Made by a program: the position numbers and the translations under genes
Assembly: GCF_014145455.1 (NCBI RefSeq)
Contig: NZ_JACIVB010000047.1
Coordinates: 1 to 64,000 of the forward strand
Direction: 5' to 3'
From: Limosilactobacillus rudii
GTDB lineage: Bacteria; Bacillota; Bacilli; Lactobacillales; Lactobacillaceae
DNA: 64,000 nt
In this document: positions 57,917 through 64,000 of the stretch, piece after piece
Layout of the letters: the number at the start of each line of letters is the position of its first letter
Position numbering within the stretch: the stretch's first letter is position 1
Notes under the pieces: generated by a model
What the model saw: the letters and a program-made list of their open reading frames with translations, nothing else
The model's database searches: none
Told to the model about the DNA's origin: nothing

Positions 57917-58558
57917 ATGTTATCCCCTGAGGAAATTCGCTATGCGATCAAAATCATGCGCAAAACCTACCCTGATGCTGGCACAACCCTGATTGCAGAT
58001 ACTAATTATCATTTTTTACTAGCTACTATTCTCAGTGCTCAGTCTACGGATCAATCCGTTAATGAGGTAACACCAGCATTATTTAAAAGGTTTCCTTTGC
58101 CTGCTGATCTAGCAGGTGTAACGCCGGAAGAAGTTGAACCATATATTAAAAGGCTCGGTCTCTACCGTAATAAAGCTAAATTTCTTGTCAAATCATCTCA
58201 ACAGCTTGTTACCAATTTTGATAGCGAAGTTCCTCACACGCTTAACGAATTAATGACCTTATCCGGTGTTGGGCGAAAAGTTGCCGATGTTGTCCTCGCA
58301 GAATGTTTCAACATCCCCGCATTTCCTGTCGATACTCACGTCAGCAGAGTTGCTCGACGTCTCCGAATGGTTGAACCGAAAGCCACCGTTCTTACAATTG
58401 AGAAAAAACTAATGGAAGTTATTCCTCCCAACCACTGGCTAGATGCACACCATAGCATGATCTTTTGGGGACGTTATATGTGTACTGCTCGAAATCCTAA
58501 ATGTGAAAAATGCCCGTTACTTTCTATTTGTGTAACTGGTCAAAATAATATTATTTAA
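57917..58558 (+). CDS. nth: Endonuclease III
   Basis: 213-aa DNA glycosylase/AP lyase for oxidized pyrimidines. Helix-hairpin-helix LMTLSGVGRKVADVVL with catalytic Lys, catalytic Asp in FPVDTHVSRVARRL, and a [4Fe-4S] motif C-x6-C-x2-C-x5-C (CTARNPKCEKCPLLSIC). The ATG at 57917 is preferred to a TTG six nt earlier. The FMN-binding gene follows by 18 nt. Confidence 0.95.
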   Translation: MLSPEEIRYAIKIMRKTYPDAGTTLIADTNYHFLLATILSAQSTDQSVNEVTPALFKRFPLPADLAGVTPEEVEPYIKRLGLYRNKAKFLVKSSQQLVTNFDSEVPHTLNELMTLSGVGRKVADVVLAECFNIPAFPVDTHVSRVARRLRMVEPKATVLTIEKKLMEVIPPNHWLDAHHSMIFWGRYMCTARNPKCEKCPLLSICVTGQNNII

Positions 58559-58576
58559 TGGAGATAAGATTAATTA

Positions 58577-58864
58577 ATGAAAGAATTACAATCAGATCAA
58601 TATATTGGCAATGGCTTTAGCGCATATGGTGGCGAACTCCAGGTACTATTAACTTACAAGGATAATAAAATTCAAGATTTAAAGGTTATCAAACACCATG
58701 AGTCAGAAATGGGACACTGGGCATTAGATGAACTGCCAGGAAGAATAATCGCTGCTAACACTGTCGACATCGATGGCGTTACTGGAGCATCAGCAACTAG
58801 CCGTGCAATCAAAGACGCCACAACTGATGCATTAAACAAAGTAAGGCTAAAATACCGCAAATAA
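58577..58864 (+). CDS. Small FMN-binding domain protein
   Basis: 95-aa stand-alone FMN-binding (RnfG/NqrC-type) domain: SAYGGELQVLLTYKDNKI, HHESEMG, and DGVTGASATSRAI. The last matches the flavinylation motif D-G-x-T-G-A-S/T, where ApbE links FMN to Ser or Thr. There is no signal peptide, membrane helix or partner dehydrogenase, so it is cytosolic and may bind FMN non-covalently or be flavinylated by a cytosolic ApbE. Downstream of nth in the same unit. Confidence 0.85.
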   Translation: MKELQSDQYIGNGFSAYGGELQVLLTYKDNKIQDLKVIKHHESEMGHWALDELPGRIIAANTVDIDGVTGASATSRAIKDATTDALNKVRLKYRK

Positions 58865-58906
58865 AATTGTGTTGTGACATAATTAAATTGAAATAACAGT
58901 GCATAT

Positions 58907-58953
58907 AAAAAGAGCTCCAAGGCCAGCAAAAGCGAACCCTGGAGCTTTTTTTA
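58907..58953. terminator. Terminator after the FMN-binding gene
   Basis: AAAAAGAGCTCCA pairs with TGGAGCTTTTT; TTTTTTT on the plus strand. It also faces the minus-strand TauE-type gene. Confidence 0.88.
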
Positions 58954-59004
58954 TAGAAACGTACTGAATAATTGTAACGTTCCCTTTATTTACAGTAATA
59001 CTTT

Positions 59005-59757
59005 TTATAATGTCTTAATACCCATTAAAATAATAAAGCATCCCATGAATAATTTAATATAAAATGCGCGTTGTGTTTTTTTAGTCAACCAAATAATAAT
59101 CGGTGGTGCAAGAACAGATCCTGCAAGTGAACCGATAATTAATCCGCCAGCAGCATGCCAATCAACGGAACCGCCCATCAGATGGAGAAGCGCCCCAACG
59201 ATCGACATCCCAACTAATACGTATGCTGACGTTGCAGAGGCACCGGCCATTGATGCGCCAAGAAGTAATAGGCCTGCCGTAATGGGGCCGCCACCACTTA
59301 GTCCTGCAATTCCAACCATTAATCCTCCCAAAATTCCATAAATAACACTGGCAGTTTGTGGGGAAATGGTTGATTGCTTTTTAGGCGCATTATGATAAAG
59401 CTTATAAATTATTTGCGCGCCCAAAAAGATTAAGATAATGCCAATGATAACCTTATATATTTTAGTTGGAATGAATGGTGATAATAAGTATCCAACAATG
59501 ATGCTGGGAATTGCTGAAATCATCATTCGGTTTCCTAGATGAAAGTTAATCAAGCCTTTGCGATAATACGCTATCGATCCTAAAATAAGCGCGGGTAAAG
59601 CTGTTACAATTGAGGTTGCCGCGGCGGTTGCTGGTGGCAACTGAAAAATAGCAGTTAAAACGCCAAGGTAAATAGCGCCTCCACCGCCACCTAGTGAAAT
59701 AACAAAAACACCTACCGCTAGGCCTATGATAATCAATAATAACAACGAACCCATCAC
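59005..59757 (-). CDS. TauE/SafE family membrane transporter
   Basis: 250-aa protein with about eight membrane helices and the family's two related halves: LGGGGGAIYLGVLTAIFQLPPATAAA near the N-terminus and GLSGGGPITAGLLLLGASMAGASAT after the midpoint. The family exports sulfite, sulfonates or other organic anions; the substrate here is unknown. It starts 20 nt after the MFS gene, so both are probably co-transcribed. Confidence 0.88.
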   Translation of the reverse strand: MMGSLLLLIIIGLAVGVFVISLGGGGGAIYLGVLTAIFQLPPATAAATSIVTALPALILGSIAYYRKGLINFHLGNRMMISAIPSIIVGYLLSPFIPTKIYKVIIGIILIFLGAQIIYKLYHNAPKKQSTISPQTASVIYGILGGLMVGIAGLSGGGPITAGLLLLGASMAGASATSAYVLVGMSIVGALLHLMGGSVDWHAAGGLIIGSLAGSVLAPPIIIWLTKKTQRAFYIKLFMGCFIILMGIKTL

Positions 59758-59777
59758 TAATACCTCCCTATAATTTG

Positions 59778-60974
59778 CTAGCTATTAGCAGTTGCCTTTC
59801 TTTCTCGTCCTAAAATAAACGTTATTACCCAGGAAATAATCAAGAAGACAACCACAAACAAATATGGATATTGATAATTTACATCAAGTAAATATCCACT
59901 AATTAAGGGACCAATAATATTTCCAACACTTGTCAACGACATATTGATTCCATTTAATAATCCTTGATTAGCAGTACTCAACTTTGTCAGTAATGTCGTA
60001 ATTGCGGGACGTAGCAAATCAAAAGCTTCAAAAACAAACAATGTTGCAACTATAATATGCCAATGTGAATGATCATAAATTACTAGAATTGTTCCAATGA
60101 TACTAAGAAGAAAACTGTAACGCATTAACCGTACTTCGCCTAGCCAACGGACAAGGCGATCAAAGAAGAATACTTGCAAAACCAATGAAATAATCCCATT
60201 TAAAGTTAAAACTAATGCAATCGCACCAAGATCAAAATTATGGACTTCATTAACATATAGGCTATAAATACTTTCAAACCCGGCAAGACCAAACGCTGCA
60301 ACAAAAATCATCCCAAAAAGGGTAACTAATGTTGGTGTCATTATTTGCTTAACGCGGCTCCATCCACCGGTTAGCAATTCATTTTCAGGATTCTTAGTCG
60401 CGCTCTTAAACAATTCATCCTCATCATGAGGTAAAAAGTACCAAGCAACAACCGTACTAATCAATCCTAAAATTCCAGCAACCCAAAATGGAAATTTATA
60501 ATTTACATGAGCTAGTATTCCTCCCAGCCCCGGTCCTAAAATTAAACCGCCACTAAATGCTGCCGATAACCAGCCAATAACTTTTGCCCGATCCTTTTCA
60601 CTAGTGATGTCTGCAGCTAACGCCATTGATGTTGGAACAAACATTGCTGCTGATAGTCCGTTAACAGCCCGCGATAAATCAAATATCCATAAATGTTGCG
60701 CTAGTGCAAAAACAAATTCAGCAATTGCATATATCAGTAGTCCCCACACCAGCATCGGTTTCCGACCAACTTTATCTGAAATACGACCAACAATAGGAGA
60801 TGCTATAAATTGCACAAATGCAAATAGTGAGGACATCACTCCCATGTCAAAGGCAGTAAAGTGATATTCATTTTTAATGAATGGTTCAACTGGGAAGATA
60901 AGACTCATTCCTAGACAAATCAAGAACTCACAAAAAAGAACAACAAAAATTATACGCTTTACTTCTTTTGTCAT
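59778..60974 (-). CDS. MFS transporter, DHA1 drug-efflux type
   Basis: 398-aa major facilitator with 12 helices. Motif A SPIVGRISDKVGRKPML after helix 2, motif C-like SAAFSGGLILGPGLGGILA in helix 5, which marks proton-driven antiporters, and a final KLSTANQGLLNGINMSLTSVGNIIGP segment. The substrate is unknown. First gene of the MFS-TauE pair. Confidence 0.88.
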   Translation of the reverse strand: MTKEVKRIIFVVLFCEFLICLGMSLIFPVEPFIKNEYHFTAFDMGVMSSLFAFVQFIASPIVGRISDKVGRKPMLVWGLLIYAIAEFVFALAQHLWIFDLSRAVNGLSAAMFVPTSMALAADITSEKDRAKVIGWLSAAFSGGLILGPGLGGILAHVNYKFPFWVAGILGLISTVVAWYFLPHDEDELFKSATKNPENELLTGGWSRVKQIMTPTLVTLFGMIFVAAFGLAGFESIYSLYVNEVHNFDLGAIALVLTLNGIISLVLQVFFFDRLVRWLGEVRLMRYSFLLSIIGTILVIYDHSHWHIIVATLFVFEAFDLLRPAITTLLTKLSTANQGLLNGINMSLTSVGNIIGPLISGYLLDVNYQYPYLFVVVFLIISWVITFILGRERKATANS

Positions 60975-61002
60975 GATATAATTCCTTTCTTAATTATTCA
61001 GA

Positions 61003-61044
61003 ATAAAAGCGGTGCCATTAAAATAACGACACCACTTTTATTTT
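61003..61044. terminator. Terminator between the dehydrogenase and MFS genes
   Basis: AAAAGCGGTG pairs with CACCACTTTT (one mismatch); TTATTCT on the minus strand and ATTTTG on the plus strand. It ends the dehydrogenase transcript. Confidence 0.75.
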
Positions 61045-61114
61045 GTAAGCTAGCGATAACTATATCATGTTTAAACTTTTAATACCAGCACAGATTAATT
61101 CATTTAATTTTTCT

Positions 61115-62047
61115 TTAATCTTTGGCTTCAAGGCTTTCTTGATACTTTTCCTTGATAAAGTCAGCAGATGTCTGTAACTTTTGCAATTCTTCATCTGTCA
61201 AATCAAGTTGTGCCTGTTCAACTACACCATCACGTCCAACAACCGCTGGATATGATAGATAGACACCATATTCTTCGCGGTAATTTGATACAGGAAGTTC
61301 TGATAACGAATTACTTAAAATTGCGTTAACCAATTTGACGGCTGCTGTTGCGACACCATAATTAGTATATTTTTTACCCTGGAAAACGGTCCAGCCACCC
61401 ATTCGAGCCTCTTTATCTAATTGATCTAAATCAAGGCCACGTTTATCAGCGATTTCCGTTAATGGCTTGCCTAATACTCGTACTGTCGACCAAGCGGTAA
61501 ACTGTGAATTACCGTGTTCTCCAAGGTTGTACCCATCGACTGAACGAGGATCAAGGTGGAGTCGGTCCGCAACTGCTCGTTTCATCCGTGCTGAGTCCAA
61601 TAATGTACCGGTCCCTAAAACATGGTTTTTCGGCAGCCCTGTAATTTTCTGATAAAGGGACGTGATAACATCAACGGGGTTAGTGATTGCAACAATTTTC
61701 CCGCTAAAGCCGCTATCTTTAATCTTCTGGGCAACTTCCTTTACTGCTTGACGTGTAAACGGCAATTCGGCAAACCGATCAGCATTAGGATTATCCTGCA
61801 GTTTAATGTTCCCCAGTGCTGAAACAATTACATCCGCATCCTTTAAGGCACTGTAATCATTAACAGTAATATTAGTATGAAAGGGTAAGTTAGCCATTGC
61901 ATCTTCAAAATCTAACGCATCAGCTTTAACTTTTCCTTCATTTTTATCGATGAGTACTAAATCATCTACAAATCCCATTGCAATAATGTAGTGGGCAACT
62001 GTTGCTCCCACATTTCCCATACCGATAACTCCAACTTTTCGTGTCAT
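61115..62047 (-). CDS. L-2-hydroxyisocaproate / L-lactate dehydrogenase family protein
   Basis: 310-aa NAD-dependent L-2-hydroxyacid dehydrogenase. GxGxxG loop VGVIGMGNVGATVAHYI, Asp for NAD in LIDKNEG, catalytic His in NLGEHGNSQFTAWSTVRV, and ITNPVDVIT. The substrate loop reads LGNIKLQDNPNADRFAELPFT, like L-HicDH of Weissella confusa as I remember it (LGNIKL, NP.GDRFAEL), not the PGETRLDLV of classical L-LDH. It may reduce branched 2-keto acids. It has its own promoter and terminator. Confidence 0.85.
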   Translation of the reverse strand: MTRKVGVIGMGNVGATVAHYIIAMGFVDDLVLIDKNEGKVKADALDFEDAMANLPFHTNITVNDYSALKDADVIVSALGNIKLQDNPNADRFAELPFTRQAVKEVAQKIKDSGFSGKIVAITNPVDVITSLYQKITGLPKNHVLGTGTLLDSARMKRAVADRLHLDPRSVDGYNLGEHGNSQFTAWSTVRVLGKPLTEIADKRGLDLDQLDKEARMGGWTVFQGKKYTNYGVATAAVKLVNAILSNSLSELPVSNYREEYGVYLSYPAVVGRDGVVEQAQLDLTDEELQKLQTSADFIKEKYQESLEAKD

Positions 62048-62094
62048 CTACTAAATCCCCTTTCTTAAATTAAATTATTTTAATTTGCTTTTAA

Positions 62095-62103
62095 TCTTAG
62101 CAC
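62095..62103 (-). promoter_or_regulatory. Extended -10 promoter for the dehydrogenase gene
   Basis: Minus strand TGCTAAGAT (TAAGAT at 62100-62095), about 48 nt before the ATG. Confidence 0.4.
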
Positions 62104-62128
62104 GATGTTTATCCTATTACCAGTACTA

Positions 62129-62161
62129 AAAAAAGAGACCGGAATGTATTCACGATCTCTA
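62129..62161 (-). terminator. Terminator of pgi-fructokinase-SemiSWEET
   Basis: Minus strand AGAGATCG, loop, CGGTCTCT (one mismatch), then TTTTTT. Confidence 0.65.
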
Positions 62162-62243
62162 AACTATTATTACTACTAAGGCAATCAGTCACTCTCAAAA
62201 ATATAAGGTTTGTTATTGGATTAATCGTTTAATTTTATAATTA

Positions 62244-62510
62244 CTACCATGGGAAACAAGTTAAGAATGTCGCAAAACTAAAGAAAATTCCAGGGAAGTT
62301 AGCCCAAAAGACAGGCCAATCACGATCCTTCTTAAAGTATGCATAAATACTCCATAAAGTACAGTTAACTCCGGCAACAAACGGTTGAAGAGGTGCCGCA
62401 TAATTTCCATGTAAATTATTATAAATTTGTGCGACATACGAAATATACATCAAAATGGCAATTACACTAGCAATTTTACCTAGCCAACTAATAAATTTTG
62501 TTTCATTCAT
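62244..62510 (-). CDS. SemiSWEET sugar transporter
   Basis: 88-aa protein with three membrane helices (about 8-28, 38-57, 66-86), the single-repeat form of SWEET uniporters. Signature: LMYISYVAQIYNNLHG in helix 1, where the usual PQ is AQ, QPFVAGVNCTLWSIY in helix 2, and NFPGIFFSF in helix 3. Works as a dimer for passive glucose or sucrose transport. It lies 18 nt after the fructokinase gene and downstream of pgi, so imported sugar could be phosphorylated by fructokinase and isomerized by Pgi. Confidence 0.9.
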   Translation of the reverse strand: MNETKFISWLGKIASVIAILMYISYVAQIYNNLHGNYAAPLQPFVAGVNCTLWSIYAYFKKDRDWPVFWANFPGIFFSFATFLTCFPW

Positions 62511-62528
62511 AGTCTACACCCTTTTTCT

Positions 62529-63404
62529 CTATTCTGTTGCTGCTTGAAGTGCCAATGCAAAGTCACCAATCGTTGCTGATCCGTTGTTTTCTGCTAGAGG
62601 CATCGTAATATATTCATCGACATCACCAACATCAACGTAATTATTCAATAATTTCTTAAACTCAGTACGAACCTTCTTCAAAAATTTTTCACTAACAACC
62701 CCACCGCCAAACACAATCTGACCAGGACGGAACATTAATGTCGAATCTAACGCAGCCTGTGCAACATAATAAGCCATAATATCCCACACGTGATCTGTTA
62801 ATGGAACATCCTTTCCTTTCTTACCAGTTCGTGCTTCAAAAGTTGGGCCACTAACTAATCCTTCTAAACAGTCACCATGGAATGGGCAGATCCCGTTAAA
62901 ATCAAGGTCATCATGATGGCGTTTCAAGCGAATATGCCCCATCTCAGGGTGTCCTAATTCACCAACAAACTTACCGTCGATCACGCAACCAGCACCTACA
63001 CCAGTTCCAATCGTGTAATAAACTAAAGAATGAATGCGCTTATTAAAAAGCGTTGATAATACATATTCGCCATACGCCGAACCGTTAACATCAGTCGTCC
63101 ATGCAATTGGAATATTAAATGCTTGTTTTAAGGTGCCAACAAAGTCAACATCTTGCCAGCCCTTCTTAGGGGTATTTGTAATATACCCATATTTTGGAGA
63201 ACTCCGTCGAATTTCAATTGGTCCGAACGAAGCTACACCAATTGCCTTTAAATTAGCAAATTTCTTAAAAAATGCGATACATTTTTGTAATGTTTCTTCC
63301 GGCGTGGTAGTTGGAATTTGAATAGAATCTTTAACCTGGTAGTTAACATTACCAACTGCACAAACAAACTTAGTGCCGCCAGCTTCGATACTTCCTAATA
63401 ACAT
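62529..63404 (-). CDS. ROK family fructokinase
   Basis: 291-aa ATP-dependent sugar kinase. N-terminal phosphate loop SIEAGGTKFVCAVG, ATP loop YYTIGTGVGAGC, catalytic Asp in WTDVNGSAYGE, and the ROK zinc motif GHPEMGHIRLKRH followed by CPFHGDCLEGL. This pattern is typical of bacterial ROK fructokinases. Co-transcribed after pgi (18-nt gap) and before the SemiSWEET gene. Confidence 0.92.
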   Translation of the reverse strand: MLLGSIEAGGTKFVCAVGNVNYQVKDSIQIPTTTPEETLQKCIAFFKKFANLKAIGVASFGPIEIRRSSPKYGYITNTPKKGWQDVDFVGTLKQAFNIPIAWTTDVNGSAYGEYVLSTLFNKRIHSLVYYTIGTGVGAGCVIDGKFVGELGHPEMGHIRLKRHHDDLDFNGICPFHGDCLEGLVSGPTFEARTGKKGKDVPLTDHVWDIMAYYVAQAALDSTLMFRPGQIVFGGGVVSEKFLKKVRTEFKKLLNNYVDVGDVDEYITMPLAENNGSATIGDFALALQAATE

Positions 63405-63422
63405 ATGATACGCCTCATTTCA

Positions 63423-64000
63423 TTAATCATTTTTATCCATCTTTGCCCGTAGTTCTTTGCCGATCTCTTCATAACCCGGCTTACCGAGCAATCCAAACAT
63501 GTTGGTCTTATAAGCTTCGACCCCTGGTTGGTTGAATGGGTTAATGCCGTTTAAGTAGCCAGAAATTCCCATTGCAACCTCAAAGAAGTAAATCAAGTAG
63601 CCCAATGTGTACTCGTCTTCTTCAGGAATGTGAACCGTCATTACCGGTACCCCACCATCAGTATGAGCCGCAACAACTGCTTCATAGGCCTTGGTATTAA
63701 CATAATCCATTGTCTTACCTTCAAGGTAGCCTAACCCATCCAAGTTATCTGGTTCGGTTGGGATTTCCATATCATGGTTTGGCTTATCAAGCTTAACAAC
63801 GGTCTCCATTAAGAACCGGCGCCCTTCCTGGATGTATTGACCAAGGGAGTGCAGGTCGGTGGTAAAGTTAGCTGAGGATGGGTAGATCCCCTTTTGGTCC
63901 TTCCCTTCTGATTCACCGGCTAACTGCTTCCACCATTCGGCAAACATCCGCATGTTCGGCTCGTAGTTTTCCAATAATTCGGTTTCATAGCCCTTACGGT
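63423..64000 (-). CDS. pgi: Glucose-6-phosphate isomerase (partial, N-terminus beyond the right edge)
   Basis: The last 191 codons of pgi, open to the window edge ([17 protein letters not shown] at the edge). Signature segments: [20 protein letters not shown] with the conserved [20 protein letters not shown] carrying the catalytic His, and the C-terminal [12 protein letters not shown] with the catalytic Lys. The rest of the gene lies to the right. It heads the operon with fructokinase and SemiSWEET. Confidence 0.95.
   Translation of the reverse strand, partial: RKGYETELLENYEPNMRMFAEWWKQLAGESEGKDQKGIYPSSANFTTDLHSLGQYIQEGRRFLMETVVKLDKPNHDMEIPTEPDNLDGLGYLEGKTMDYVNTKAYEAVVAAHTDGGVPVMTVHIPEEDEYTLGYLIYFFEVAMGISGYLNGINPFNQPGVEAYKTNMFGLLGKPGYEEIGKELRAKMDKND

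Overview
The window is a low-GC Gram-positive chromosome segment. Gene content, gene order and protein sequences point to a heterofermentative lactobacillus, most likely Limosilactobacillus reuteri or a close relative. This is my recognition of the proteins, not a search. Evidence includes a YSIRK-type surface adhesin, sortase A, RNA polymerase delta subunit, type B L31, a SemiSWEET sugar carrier, a class II HMG-CoA reductase and an L-2-hydroxyisocaproate-type dehydrogenase. About 50 protein genes, one tRNA and many terminators are visible. No insertion sequence, prophage or CRISPR array was seen.

Layout. 1-3.3 kb: the start of a large LPXTG-type surface protein on the minus strand, cut by the left edge, behind a leader with a tiny ORF and a terminator. 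3.3-8.5 kb: murF-cshA, lemA-htpX and a small tyrosine phosphatase. 8.6-15.2 kb: a five-gene minus-strand operon, ppsA - GH120-like beta-helix protein - tpiA paralogue - class II aldolase - histidine phosphatase. 15.5-18.5 kb: PTS IIC-like protein, anchored alpha/beta hydrolase and sortase A. 18.6-23.3 kb: rpmE2, a MurA with Asp in place of the fosfomycin-target Cys, pyrG with a CTP-sensing-type attenuator, rpoE and a DUF1934 gene that seems to start at AUU. 23.4-26.5 kb: plus-strand lipoate-ligase-like, HD phosphohydrolase and HAD genes.

26.5-40.4 kb: rarA, a lipoprotein, then purR-glmU-prs, znuABC, ispE, veg, ksgA-rnmV-tatD-metG. This resembles the ancestral Firmicutes metS-to-prs cluster with a Zur-boxed zinc transporter operon set between ispE and purR. 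40.4-48.7 kb: DUF72, a 41-residue small protein, an operon ppx - mvaA - HELLH protein - sirtuin, T-box-controlled trpS, an orphan adenine methyltransferase and ndk. 48.8-54.6 kb: a cation/proton antiporter with HelD, a CLC channel/antiporter, a SnoaL-like protein and tRNA-Thr(GGT). 54.8-64 kb: an amino acid permease with an isoleucine-2-epimerase-like PLP enzyme behind a strong promoter and cre, nth with an FMN-binding protein, an MFS exporter with a TauE-type transporter, the hydroxyacid dehydrogenase, and pgi-fructokinase-SemiSWEET, with pgi cut by the right edge.

The strongest second-look items are: the leader-peptide attenuator of the surface protein; the pyrG reiterative-transcription leader; the ppsA/GH120-like/tpi/fba operon, whose beta-helix protein lacks the GH120 nucleophile; the epimerase-permease operon with a cre upstream of its promoter; the MurA Cys-to-Asp change; the Zur box; and the probable AUU start. 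Promoter, operator and start calls are from reading by eye and are inference.
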